This document shows positions 34,401 through 45,590 of a stretch of 64,000 bases of DNA, piece after piece (positions within the stretch are counted from its first letter, which is position 1; each line of letters opens with the position of its first letter). The position numbers were made by a program, and so were the translations under genes. Source of the DNA: Ophiobolus disseminans (Eukaryota; Ascomycota; Dothideomycetes; Pleosporales; Phaeosphaeriaceae); contig MU006216.1 in NCBI GenBank assembly GCA_010093685.1, positions 757,065 through 821,064 on the forward strand, written 5' to 3'. The notes under the pieces were generated by a model. It made no database searches. It saw only the letters and a list, made by a program, of their open reading frames with translations, and was not told the origin of the DNA.

Positions 34401-37400
34401 CGGTCGAGGAGCCTAAGGCAGAGGGTGAAGATGACTTTGGTATGCCATCTTGGGGGAAGAGCAAGAAAAAGGACCCCAAGAAGGGCGCGCCAATCGAAGT
34501 CACCGAAGACACCACTACGCCCGTTCAGAAGCCTGACGAAGACGACCCATGGGGTAGCGCAGCTTTCAATATTGGCAAGAAAACCAAGAAGAGCAAGAAG
34601 AAGGATTTGCTTGGCGACTTGTCATCGCCACCCGTCGAGCTGGAACCGGAATTGCCTCAACCCAAAGAGATCGAGGCGCCTCCGCCCGAGGAGCCCAAGG
34701 AAGAGGATGACATGTGGGTTCCACGAGGTCTTGCACCTGCCGCGACCAAAAAAAAGAAGAGTAAGAAGAGTGAAGTCGTAGAGGAGCCCCTCACCAAGAC
34801 TCTTAGCAAAGACTCTTCATCCAAATCCATGAAGGACACTGTCGACGACCTCATCAACTTCGACGACCCGCCATCGCCTCCTCCAGTAGAGGAGAAGAAG
34901 GAAAAGAAAGAGTCAAAGATAAGCAGTCTCCTCGGCGCTTTCGGTGGAGGAACGATCAAGTCTTCAACCAAGAAAGAGACACCAACGGAGAAGCGGGTCC
35001 GTGAAAGGCGCGAAAAGAAGGAGCAAGAACGTCTTGAGAAGGAGGCTAAGGAGGCTGCTGAGAGAGAAGAAGAGCGTCTCGCGCACGAAGCTGAAGAGGC
35101 CGAGGCAGCTCGACTTGCAGAGGAAGAGGCTGAAGCAGCTAGGATCGCGGAAGAAGAAGCCGAGGCCGCTCGTATCGCTGAGGAGGAGGCTGAGGCAGCG
35201 CGTATTGCCGAAGAAGAGGCTGAGGCGACTCGAATTGCAGCAGAAGAGGCGGAAACGGCACGACTCGCTGCTGAAGAAGAGGAGCGCAAGAAGAAGGAGG
35301 AAGAGGAAGCAGCATCCAAGAGCACAGGATGGGCAGCCAGCATTTGGGGCTCGTCGAAGAAAAAGGAGAGTACGAAAGAACGCAAGGCTCGCGAGAAGAA
35401 GGAGCAGGAGGAGAAGGAACGTCTTGAGCAGGAAGAACAGGACCGAATTGCGGCGGAGGAGGCTGAAGCAACTCGCATTGCAGAGGAAGAGGCTGAAGCA
35501 GCTCGCATTGCTGAGGAAGAAGCTGAAGCCGCTCGTATCGCAGAAGAAGAGGCAGAAGCAGCTCGCATCGCCGCCGAGGAAGAAGTGCGGAAGAAGAAGG
35601 AAGAAGAGGAGGCTTCGAAGAGCTCTGGATGGGGTCTGTTTGGTTCTAAAAAGAAAAAAGAGACTACCAAAGAACGAAGAGCTCGCGAGAAGAAAGAGGC
35701 TGAAGAAAAAGAGGAACAGGAGAGGCTCGAACGGGAGGCTAAAGAGGCTGAGGAAGCTGCTGAGGCAGAAGCCCAAGCCCAGAGGGAGGCCGAAGAGGCG
35801 GAGGCGGCACGAATCGCAGCGGAAGACGAGCTTGTTCTCGCCCCCGTGTCTTCGAAGGAAGAAAAGAAGAAAAAGAAGAAGAAGAGGAACGTCTTTGAAG
35901 AAGAAGCTCCTCCGCCCCCACCACCTCCGCCTGCAGACCCCGACGCAGATCTATTCGACTTGCTCAAAGACATACCCGAGGATCAGCTATTGGCGGAACT
36001 TGGGGAAGCGGTCGTCTCAGAGCCACAGGCAGAGTACAGCCCAGAACCGGTTGTTGAACCCAAAAAAGAGGAGGTCTCTGGAGGCAGTGGTTGGGGAAGC
36101 GCATGGGGAATCTCACTACGTAAGACGAAGAAGGTCGAACCCAAGGTTGAGGAGCCCGTTGAAGTTGCTGAGTCACCCCCAGAACCAGAGCCCGTCCCAG
36201 AGGACATCCCGGAGGAGATCCCGAATGATCCAGAACCTCCGATCGCTGACGAACTTCCGGTCCGACTCAAGTCATCCAAGAAATCGAAGTCGAAGAGGGA
36301 CAGATACGTGGACCCTGAACCGGAACCAGCCGTGGTTGTTGAAGACCCTGCGCCAGAGCCTGAGGCTGACCCCTCACCGGACGATATCGTTGAAGTGATC
36401 GACCTCGCTCCAGTTAAAAAGTCTTCGAAGAAGGACAAAAAGTCGAAGAAGAGCAGGTTTTCAGATGCCCCCGCGATTGAGATACCGCCACCAGATCCTG
36501 AGCCAGTTGAAGTCGTTGCACGTCGCTCACCTGCACCAGGTGCATTTCCGGACGACGATATGGATCTGATTGACATGGACGATGTGCCAGAAGAGCCTCT
36601 AGTAGAACCTGAACCTGAGCCTGAGCCAGAGCCTGAGCCTGAGCCAGAACCTGTGGTTGTTGTCTCTGAGAAGAGGTCGAAGAAGTCTAAGAAGAGTAGG
36701 AGAACAGAATACTTCGAGGACGCGCCACCACCTCCACCTCCGCCAGAGCCTGAAGCAGAACCAGAACCTGAACCTGTGGCAGAACCCGAGCCGGAGCCAG
36801 AACCTGAGGTTGTCGTGGTCCCAGAGAAGAAGCTCAAGAAGTCTAAGAAGAGCAAGAAGATAGACTGGTTTGAGGAAGCGCCTGCGCCACCACCACCGCC
36901 GCCAGAGCCTGAAGTAGAACCAGAACCAGAACCTGAACCTGAACCTGAGCCCATCGAAGAGGACGAGCCCGCACCCGAACCTGAGCCAGAGCCGGAGCCA
37001 GAGCCTGTCATTGTTGTTCCTGAGAAGAGACTCAAGAAGTCTAAGAAGAGCAGCAGGTCGAAGCCAGAACCTGTCGTCGAAGCCCCTCCGCCTCCACCGC
37101 CTCCGCCGGCTCCTGAATCAGAAGCCATGTTTGTGGACGCACCCGCAGAGCGAGACTTGCTCGACCTTGACGAGCCTGCGCCCATAGACGTTGACGACGA
37201 GCAAGCGAGACCTCCAACGCCCCCACCAGAGCCTGTGCCTGAACCCAAGTCCGTGTCACCAAGGCGAGAGCGTGCTAAGATCAATCGCACTGGCGCAGCT
37301 GGCTCATGGGGGTTCTGGGGCGGTGGTCCCACAGCAAAGAAGCCAGCCAGAACGAAGTCTGGTGATGACTCGACCAGCGTTGCAACCGGACCAAAACCCG

Positions 37401-39424
37401 GCTTGGTCCGTACAAAATCGGTGCACACCACGTCGACAAGAGACAAGGACGGTATTTCAAGATCGTCTGGTTCTGATAAGATGTCCAAAACGCCCTCGCG
37501 TACCAAGACGAGCCGTGCTGGCTCTGGCGGCTTTGGAATCTTTGGTGTTCCACCCCCACCATCTCGGTCGAAATCGCAGAGAACTTCCGCGACCCCCAAA
37601 GTTCAATCCCGTCGGCCCTCAGTCGATCACGATGCAGCGATGATGTCACCGCCACAGACTGATACTGACGTGAAGGTCTCGTCGAAAGCAGCGAGAGTGA
37701 TGGGAATGAGGTCGATGCCGCGCAGGTCAAGCACCAGGGAGAAAGGCAAATCTCGAGGTAAGAGCCCCTCTTTTCGGCCGCGTCGGCACGCTATTGGCCA
37801 GCGCTGGCGTAAGCAGAGATTCGCGGAACTAACCGAGCGCGCAGCGATTCCAGACCCGTATCCCATCGATGATGACCTCGATGCGATTGACGATGAGTCT
37901 CCTACACCAACACCCCGGCCAGAGCCGTCGCGTCGCAAGTCCAAGCGCGACTCGGTGCAGCCTGCAGAGCCGTTGACCGCACCGCCCAGCGCCGACGATC
38001 CCGTGCTTGTCGATCGCGCCGAAGTGGATCCTGCCCCAGTTGAGGCTGAACGTCCCCGCCACCGCGAACGTGAACGTGAACGAGAACGAGAACGACCACG
38101 CCGCGAACGTGGCAACTCTGACGCCATGGGCACACTTGCAGGTGTCGCGGGTACCGCTGCCGCCGTGAGCGGCTTCAAGAACATGTTCGGACTGGGCCGC
38201 AAGAAGACGGCGACGGCGCCGGAAGACGACCGCCGCGACCGCCGCAGAGCCGCCTACGAGACCGAGGACGATCGCAAACGGCGCAAGCAATCCACCACAC
38301 GCGGTGGCATGACTGAAGATGAAGCTAAGCGACTGCGACACGAGCGTCGCACTGTGCGCAAATCCACCCGCGCACCAGACGGAGAGCCTGAGCCGATGAT
38401 GACCGGCGCGAACGGCAGCGGCGAGTACGATCCTGAGCGTGAGGCCAGACGAGCAGCTCGCCGAGCGAAACACGAGCAAGACAAGGAGAGCCGCCGTGCC
38501 GGGCTCGAAGAGGTCGATGTCAAGCCTGACCGTCGCCGCGAGCGAGCGCAGGACACCGAGCGAGACACGCTTGCCGACAAGAAGGCGCGTCAGATGGCTG
38601 AACTGGAGCGTCGCAACAAGCTGGCCGAAGAGGAGCTACGTCGCCAGGCCGAGAAGGACGAGAGGCGCAAATCGCGCAAGCCCACCGAAGACGGCACCCG
38701 CGAGCATCGCTCATCGCGGCGCAAAGACAAGGAGTCGCGCGAACCGTCTCGACCGCATACCGAGCGGCGTCGCTCCCACCAAGAGGACGATGCCGAACGC
38801 CGCCGCCGACATGAGGAGCGTCGCGCGACACGACGCACCTCCGAGTACCCAGCCCAACCCAACGGCGAGCCCATAGTGGACTACTTCGACGAGCGCAATG
38901 GAAATGCGCAGCGCCCATCCAACAAGCACCGCAGTTCGCGCCGTGCTGCAGATGAAGAGCAGAACCAGCCCTACATCAACAAAGGCCCCGACAAGACATC
39001 CTCCTGGGTGCAATCCCTTTCCGACGAGCCACCCCTCCCCCCTCCCATCGCAGAAACAGTCCTCGACCCTCCCCCCGGCAACCGCGACGCCCCCAACGAC
39101 GACGAAGAAACCCCCTCCCAAGACGAAGACATTCGCCTGCGCATCGCCGGCCGACGCGGCGAAAAGCGCGACAAGCAGCGCGCAGAGAAGGAACGCGACA
39201 AAGCGACGAGAGATGATCGCGACCGCAAACACCGCCGCAAGAGCCACTACGAAGCCCCCGCACGCGGCTCGGCGGAAGACGTAGAGCGCAAAAAGGATAA
39301 GCGCAGAAGCTATGCTAGCCCCGTGTATGAGGAGCAGCCTGTGCGCACGTGGGACGGCAGACCTGCGCTCGACGGTAACGGCGGCGCGGGTAAGCGGGGA
39401 AGTTGGTTGAAGAAACTTTTCTAA
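31500..39424 (+). CDS. Giant low-complexity charged repeat protein (WG/poly-Lys modules)
   Basis: Proposed exons 31500-31790, 31905-32756, 32810-37757 and 37845-39424 give about 2,556 residues. Splice support: intron 1 CTGAC branch and CCTAG acceptor, intron 2 GATAG acceptor, intron 3 GTAAGA donor with CTAAC branch. From about residue 355 some 15 modules recur, each an acidic or glycine residue before Trp-Gly, a short Thr/Ala/Ser stretch, then a lysine run (for example DPWGYAATTTVKKGKKGKK). Between them lie Pro-Glu-Pro-Glu arrays. Around 35.09-35.61 kb are ten-residue repeats of the type EEAEAARIAE, probably one long charged helix. The last 600 residues are Arg/Lys/Glu-rich with a short hydrophobic stretch (GTLAGVAGTAAAVSGF) and end GSWLKKLF. 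No enzyme domain or signal peptide. A scaffold, tether or septal-pore role of the leashin or SPA kind is only a guess. First exon least certain. Confidence 0.7.
35093..35610 (+). repeat. 30-nt coding repeats for EEAEAARIAE-type decapeptides
   Basis: Two blocks (about 35093-35290 and 35455-35600) inside the giant gene encode near-identical ten-residue units with third-base variation, separated by a WG/poly-Lys module. Alternating Glu-rich and Arg/Lys positions suggest a long solvent-exposed alpha helix. Codon divergence between copies shows the array is under protein-level constraint or is not newly expanded. Confidence 0.85.
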
Positions 39425-40083
39425 CCCCTGATGCGAGGGAACGATTGAGCGCATGTCTTTTTTGATGAGTTTTGGAGGATTTATGACGATGTTTGGTACG
39501 GTTTCTTTTTCATGGAAGCGATATCTGTTTGTGCATTGCGCGGCGTATTGTCTTTTTTTCTGGCAGAGTTGGTTACCATTCATTCTTTTGCAGTCTTTGG
39601 TCGAGCAGCGTCAGCTTACTTGGATTCCTGTAATGTATGCTTGCATGTGTCTGGGCACTGGATGGATGGATGGATGGATGGATGGATGAATGAAAGGTCG
39701 CTTGGTACTTCTTGTATATGCGGGATGTGCGTTTTGTTGCTTGGAATATGTAGTTCTTCTTTGATGGAATTGATACCCCTTCTCTCTTATTAGGGTTTTT
39801 GGTCAGGCTTGTGATGTTATGTTCTGTCTTGAAAGGAGGTGAGGTGTTGGGCAGCAGTCTGACTTGGAGTCGTGTGCATCGCTTGTTGGACGAGCACATT
39901 AATCTACCACACATGCCCAACTATGTCAAAATCTGTCACTGGACGTGATTCAGAAACGCGTTTTATACGCATTGGATATCGATAGTATGCTAAGTCCCCT
40001 CCCATGACGCCAGGTCACCGTTATATGCAAGCTCCCTCACACTGATTCCTCCTCGTGGTATCTCATGTAGCCTTTTCAAAATC
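39425..40083. other. Convergent intergenic region with GATG microsatellite
   Basis: About 660 bp between the 3' ends of the giant gene (+) and the CK2 beta gene (-). It is T-rich on the plus strand, as expected for terminators, and includes seven GATG units at 39661-39688. No supported coding frame. Confidence 0.6.
39661..39688. repeat. (GATG)7 microsatellite
   Basis: Seven perfect tandem GATG units followed by AATG and AAAG, in the convergent 3' region. It should be length-variable among isolates. Confidence 0.95.
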
Positions 40084-41282
40084 CTACAGCTGCGCAGCTG
40101 CTCCCTCAGCACCCTCTTCAACCATGTCTTCATCTTCCTCGTCTTCTTCCAACTCTTCGTCTTCCTCCTCAAACCCCGTCTCCAGCTTGATTGCCCTCAG
40201 CCGATCTTTCATGCCTTCTCGTTGTTCGCTCTGCCACCTAGCTAACGCCGCCGCCGCATGGACCTTGAATCCAAACACTCTTGGCTCAAACCGTCGTTGT
40301 GACTTGGGCGGTTGCATCGCGGGGTACACCTGGAATAAGATGTTGTGGAACGAGGTGCCAAAGTAGGCGCCGTCGATGATCGCGTGGCGCGATGACTTGG
40401 GGTTGTAGAGGTCTTCGCAGCGGGCGCAGTAGAGCTTGACGGGGGAGGAGTTGGGTACGTCGGACTGGCCCATAGGGAGGAGAGGCTGCGATTCGCACAT
40501 GACACGAGGGCATTTGCCGAAGTCGGACTTCTTAAACTTCTCGAGCTGTTGGACAGGTGTCAGCAATTTCCTGACAGATTTTGAATATGTAAATGTACCA
40601 TCTTTGCCAATCCCCTCGTTGTGACAATGTATCTTGCATGCACCAGGCCGTACAGATGCCGCGCCGACTTCTCTATTTGCTCTCGCATGTCATCGTCACA
40701 GTCGAAGTCGAACACGTCTGTTACAAGGTCGAGCGCATATTGGTAGTACTGGACTTCGGTGTTCAGGCCGGTGAGGTTGAAACGGTCGGTCAGGTATTCT
40801 TCGTCGATTTCGCAGAAGTACTCGTTTCCTCGTGATGATATGAACTGGATACGCGTTAACTTGGTCCTCAAATTGTGCTTCAGTCTTTACGCCTGGACGT
40901 TGTGTAGGCCCAGGTTCATATTGCAAACGGGTGGGCCACTCGAACGAATTGAGGATCATGGCCCTGAACCAAGGTATAATTGAGTGAGAGCTTTCCATGC
41001 TAAAAGTAGAAACATGGCAACACAAAACAGATGCATGCAATGTAAGAATCCCGAGTATATGTGTGGCTAGCCCATCGTTAACCAAGCAGTTTGCAGGTGA
41101 TCGTGCAAACGCACCAGGCAATCATAAACCCGCCCCGCAGGCAATATATGAGAACCATAGTGATGTGGAGAGCTGAGCGTTTGCGAACTGTTTAATCGTG
41201 TGTGGGAAGTGAAGTATGTACCTACCCAGTCCCGCCAATAACTTGTGTAATCGCTATCGGTCTCGCTGTTGAAGTCGTCCAT
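40084..41282 (-). CDS. CKB1: Casein kinase II regulatory (beta) subunit
   Basis: Three exons, 41282-41226, 40844-40599 and 40545-40084, give 254 residues. The beta subunit dimerises through a zinc finger and tunes substrate choice of the CK2 holoenzyme. MDDFNSETDSDYTSYWRDW joins FISSRGNEYFCEIDEEYL across intron 1; then comes DRFNLTGLNTEVQYYQYALD and the zinc cysteines 113, 118, 141 and 144 (CPRVMC and CARC). IDGAYFGTSFHNILFQVYP and RRFEPRVFGFKVH complete the family core. The C-terminus is a long Glu/Asp tract absent from the shortest homologues but common in fungal ones. Intron 1 is 381 nt, far longer than its neighbours; intron 2 is 53 nt. Identity is certain; whether it corresponds to yeast Ckb1 or Ckb2 is not decided here. 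Confidence 0.95.
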
Positions 41283-41798
41283 ATTGCGCCTGCTCCGCGA
41301 CAAGCTATGAGAAGCTGATGTGAAAGGTGGAGGTAGTAACAACCAGGCGTTGGCGTCGTGAGGCGCAGATTGGTGTCAAAGATCAGGACGCGACAGTAGA
41401 GTGTGTTGCGCGCGGAAGGTGGGATGGACTGCGGCCCCATGCAGGCGCAGGTGCAGCGGGGTTCACGGCGGCAGGTTTATCCGCGCCAAGCTTTCTGCTG
41501 CCCTGCCTAATCAGGTGAGCATGAGAGTGTCGATTACAGTCGGCTCTTCGGTGAGTGTGTAGGACGGTGTGTTCTCGGGGTAATCGGCAACATGGCATGT
41601 ATCGCAAAGCTTACTCACTGACGCTGAGCCTTCACGCACGTCCTGCCCATACCTTCACCCTCATTACCTCAGTCACAGTGTGTTTAAAATCCTGAAGTCA
41701 CCTAGAAGTCTCAAGACAAGTTTGTGTGCTGGTAAAACTAGGTGGAATTAGATACAAGAATCGAAAACAGCCTCTTCCTTTGGCCCCCGACAGGCAGC
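41283..41798. promoter_or_regulatory. Promoter region of CK2 beta gene
   Basis: About 520 bp between two minus-strand genes, containing the CK2 beta promoter and the 3' end of the small secreted protein gene. No supported coding frame or clear core element. Confidence 0.5.
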
Positions 41799-42321
41799 TT
41801 AGTTGCCAACCTCCACACTAGCACACCAGAAGTCCGCCTTGCAGTTCGTGGTTCCTAAACCAAGAAGCCCACCGCTAAACCTAAACGTCGAGGTCCCATC
41901 AACAAAGCAAACGAACTCTTCCGATCCCAGTGTTGCAGTACCGGCTAGTTGGCTCTTTGTCAACGTATCAGCTCCCTCCGCGATCTTGCTTGTGAACCTT
42001 CCGGCGCTCAGGTCAGTCCTTCTTGTCGCACCATCCCACTTCTTTGCGGGTTCTGAAACTGTGCCGACGTCGGTGGGGGAGAGACCAGTGCGGGCGGGAC
42101 CGTTGTAGTAGATGACTGCGGAAAGAGTATCACCTGCGGGTGTAAGCGCATCAGGGAAGTTGGAGCCACGGGCCATTCTTACTATCGAGGAGACCGCGGG
42201 AAGTGCATGTTGCAAGGTATACGTTCTTTTTCGAACCGGCAGCGGCGGCGGGTACTGCGTCTTGGGGGCGAGCAAGCGCAGTTGCTGCCAACGAGATGAG
42301 AAGTGTTGCTGAAAGGTACAT
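41799..42321 (-). CDS. Small secreted cysteine-containing protein, unknown function
   Basis: Two exons, 42321-42183 and 42133-41799, joined by a 49-nt intron (GTAAGA donor, CGCAG acceptor), give 157 residues. Residues 1-17 are a clear signal peptide (MYLSATLLISLAATALA). The mature protein has four cysteines (39, 122, 144, 150), enough for two disulfides, with the last two in NCKADFWCAS. The middle is Thr/Ser/Ala-rich (TVSEPAKKWDGATRR, TLTKSQLAGTATLGSEEFVC). I recognise the style of small secreted proteins common in Dothideomycetes but not a named family. A minus-strand frame starting outside the signal peptide also reaches the same stop without splicing; the spliced form is preferred because it alone supplies a signal peptide. 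Confidence 0.75.
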
Positions 42322-43650
42322 GTTGAAGGTGACTGTTGGTCGCTAGCAATATCCAAATTTCTGGTAAGAGGGAGGTCGAAGATGGCGATGCTCAATTGTG
42401 GAAATAACGGCAGGGTTGTGCACCTTTTCAACCAGATCAGCATTTCTGGGCCACGGCATGTATTGCTACATTGTTATGAGACGCCTAACGGATTGATATA
42501 CCGATGCCACTTCATCAAGGTTGATGAGCCGATACATCATTTCGATGGGTTATAGTTATTGCTCTTGGAGCTCGACCGGCTGAGTGGATATAGTGGTCGG
42601 GATATAAATGAAGCTCTATATAGCTTCTGCGCAAGCAATACCGCCCGTATGGTCAATCCCTGATGCTTTAGTTGCACATCTTGATTTTCGGCAATCTATA
42701 CTTCCCGATCGAGATGGACCTTCATTGGGGATCCGTATCCGGGTATCGTGCCTGGTAAAGGACGCGTGCGGCCGAAGTATTGAGCCGGCACTTCATCTGG
42801 TCCAGGAGCTAATCGCGCGGCAGTAGCTTGCATGTCTATATAGCCTACGGACGAGTGCTCGCCGAGGTATCGAGACATTGGTCTGTTTCTATCCCTGACC
42901 CTGGTTGCGGCTGTCTTTTTGATTGAAGTATCGAGAATCCTGCTCTTGCAGCTAACCTGCTTGTCCTTCCTTGTGTCTTGACGTAGAACGAAATATCTTT
43001 ATCAATCTGCTTCTCTTCAATATTTCATTCAGGAGGCACCTTGATGCGTCGTCCACTTCCTCTGAAATGCCCGTTCATATGCTTCTTCTTGCTTGTGGAG
43101 ACTATCACAAGTCATGTGAAAAGCAGCTGCAGACTTCCTAGTATCAGCCAGCCGGTTACGCGAAATATAGAAACATAACAATGGTTAGAACAGGGACGGC
43201 ATCATCCGCGATCGGCTTTACGCTTCAACTACGATGATCCTGTCTACGGGACTGGTTGGCTTTTGTTCGTGCTGAGCAACTAGTCAAATCTCAAGGCCGG
43301 TGAAAAGCTTGAAATCAGACGCTACGCGTCACATGGGGTGCTCGTGAAATGACACTCTACGAGTTAGCGGACGACGCGTCGCCCAGGAAAAGAAAGAAAT
43401 CTTCAAGGTCTGAGAGTAGTCACGACGCAGTGAAAAACAGAAGGTGATTCTTAACCCGCAATCCGTCATGCCCGTTGCAGTTAGTCAAGATCCTACCCCG
43501 GCTCCGCTAGCGTCATCGCCCATGGCAGGCGCGACTGAGCCCGGCTGTTGTCGGCTTTGCTATTCACAATTGCGATGACTACACCTCGGTGCCAGAGTAC
43601 TTGATTATGTTCCCATTGCAAGCAGAAGTTCCCGGTACATACGATCCACC
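42322..43650. promoter_or_regulatory. Divergent intergenic region
   Basis: About 1.33 kb between the small secreted protein gene (-) and the E2 gene (+). A 60-codon ATG frame at 42878-42696 (-) and a 72-codon frame at 42608-42826 (+) overlap each other and lack recognisable features. I see nothing else. Confidence 0.45.
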
Positions 43651-45313
43651 ATGAAGACTTTCGCGCGCAAGGAAGCCTCTCGGCTACTATCTCAAATCAA
43701 TGTTGCCAGTAGAACACACATTCCGGCACCGCGTCGAGCAAACTTGTGTATGCAAGCGCAGCGAAGAGGCTTTCACGGTTCACGAAGACTGTTGGTTGTT
43801 AAGCCATATCTGCTGGCTGATATTGGAGAGGGTAAGTACGGCCAATGGCATTGGGAGACGTCCAGGAAGCTAATGCTGTCTCAGGTATCACCGAATGTCA
43901 AGTCATCCAATGGTTCGTGAAGCCCGGCGCCCGTGTCGAACAATTCGACCCAATATGCGAAGTGCAATCAGATAAGGCATCTGTGGAGGTACGGACAGCG
44001 GACAGTACGGGGCAGCACATATACTCAGTATTGCACAGATTACCTCGCGTTTCGATGGTGTCATCAAGAAGCTGTACTATGAGCCAGATGACATGGCCAA
44101 AGTGGGCAAGGTAAGATACGAATACCTGTTGGGAACATGCGTTCACTGACTCTCGAAGCCTCTTGTAGATATTGATATACAAAGCGAAATCTCCGCAGCC
44201 GACGAAGCGCTCCTCAAAGATGGGTCGGACAAGGAAGCAAAACAAGATGCACCACAGCAACCAAAATCACAAGAGCAGGGTCTCGAGGTCGGCAGAAATG
44301 ACACAAAAGCATCCATCGGAGACACCCCACTCCTGGAACAAGCATCGCCTCTGCCACCCAACCCCACAATCGAAGATCCGAAACCGCAACGGCAGCTTGG
44401 GAAGCATGCATCGCTGGCAACCCCCGCTGTACGGCACATGGTCAAAGAGCACAGCCTCAAGATTGAAGACATAGAAGGCACAGGAAAAGAAGGTCGCGTG
44501 CTGAAGGAAGACGTCCAACGGCACGCAGAGGCAGCGAAGCAACCCAGCAGCGCTTCATCACAACCTCCTGTGTTCACACCCACAACCTCTCTAAAGAAAG
44601 TAGAAGATCGAGTCCAGCCCTTGACTCCAGTTCAATCCGGCATGTTCAAGCAAATGACCAAATCCCTCTCAATACCACATTTTCTCTACACGGACGTGGT
44701 GGACTTTGGCAGCCTCACCTCTCTCCGCAAGAAGTACAACAACGGCCGCGAAAAAACAGATCGTGTAACACCGCTGCCGATCATCATCAAAGCCGTATCC
44801 CTCACACTCCAACAGTTCCCGCTACTCAACTCCCATCTCGACACTACATCAAATCCCGACAAGCCACAAATCCTCGTGAAAGGGAGTCATAACATCGGTG
44901 TGGCAGTCGACTCGCCCGCAGGTCTCCTCGTCCCTGTCATCAAGAATGTCCAAGACCACAGCATCGCCTCTCTCGCACAGGAGATCACACGCCTTGCTAC
45001 TCTTGCTCGGAACGGAAAGCTCTCGTCTGCTGACTTGACCGGCGCTACTTTCACAGTCAGCAACATTGGCAGTATAGGCGGAACAGCTGTAGCGCCCGTC
45101 ATCGTGACGCCGCAGGTTGGCATCCTGGGTATCGGAAAGGCGCGGGTTGTACCTGCGTTTGACGAAGCTGGTGAGTTGGTGAAGAAGGAGGAGTGTGTGT
45201 TTAGCTGGAGTGCGGATCATAGAGTAGTGGATGGGGCGTATGTCGCACGCGCGGCGGAGGAGGTGAGGAAGTGCGTGGAGGGTGTGGAGGGCATGTTAAT
45301 CAGGATGAGGTAA
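43651..45313 (+). CDS. DBT: Dihydrolipoyl transacylase (E2) of branched-chain keto-acid dehydrogenase
   Basis: Four exons, 43651-43831, 43885-43988, 44039-44110 and 44159-45313, give 503 residues. The enzyme is the lipoylated core of the mitochondrial complex that oxidises keto acids from Leu, Ile and Val. The basic, Ser/Arg-rich N-terminus (residues 1-46) suits a mitochondrial presequence. The lipoyl domain includes LLADIGEGITECQVIQW and lipoyl-lysine Lys91 in SDKASVE. The peripheral subunit-binding domain is ATPAVRHMVKEHSLKIEDIE to LKEDVQRH (about 250-290). The catalytic domain ends with SWSADHRVVDGA, with His473 and Asp477. Sequence around LTPVQSGMFKQMTKSLSIPH fits the branched-chain rather than pyruvate type. 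The third intron uses an AAG acceptor; the TAG 10 nt further on would break the frame. Confidence 0.93.
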
Positions 45314-45590
45314 AGTGGTGGGAGAGTAGAAGACGAACTATAGATGCAGATCAAAAGCCTTCATTGTGCACATAATGTATGCCTGTCGTATCGTTTCTAG
45401 TCACTGTGTCATACTAGACTGTCAGGTCTTCAAAGCGTGAAGTCATTCCCATGCTGCGTCCCACGCTTTCCGAGTTTCATGCTCTTCGAATGGCTACCTA
45501 TGCCAACTATTTCTTATGTAAGGCGTTAGTTGCCCAACAGTCTTCCATGATCCATGCATAACGCGCCTCTAGCAATCGGCTCACAACAGC

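Noticed and set aside
32691..37360. Regular spaced repeats in the giant gene as a CRISPR-like or satellite array
   Set aside because: Units are conserved at protein level within one open frame, vary at third codon positions and differ in spacing.
32686..37599. Long minus-strand open frames (up to 538 codons) opposite the giant gene
   Set aside because: They mirror Glu/Lys/Pro-rich codons on the plus strand, giving Ser/Phe/Leu/Gly nonsense. No start context, domains or splice structure.
42696..42878. 60-codon minus-strand ATG frame (MSRYLGEHSSVGYIDMQA start)
   Set aside because: Protein-like composition, but too short, no domain recognised, and an opposing frame overlaps it. It could be a relic; not supported.
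44172..44474. Plus-strand frame of 100 codons overlapping the E2 gene
   Set aside because: It is the shifted frame of the E2 exon. Its only possible role is as product of the decoy TAG acceptor, noted as a finding.
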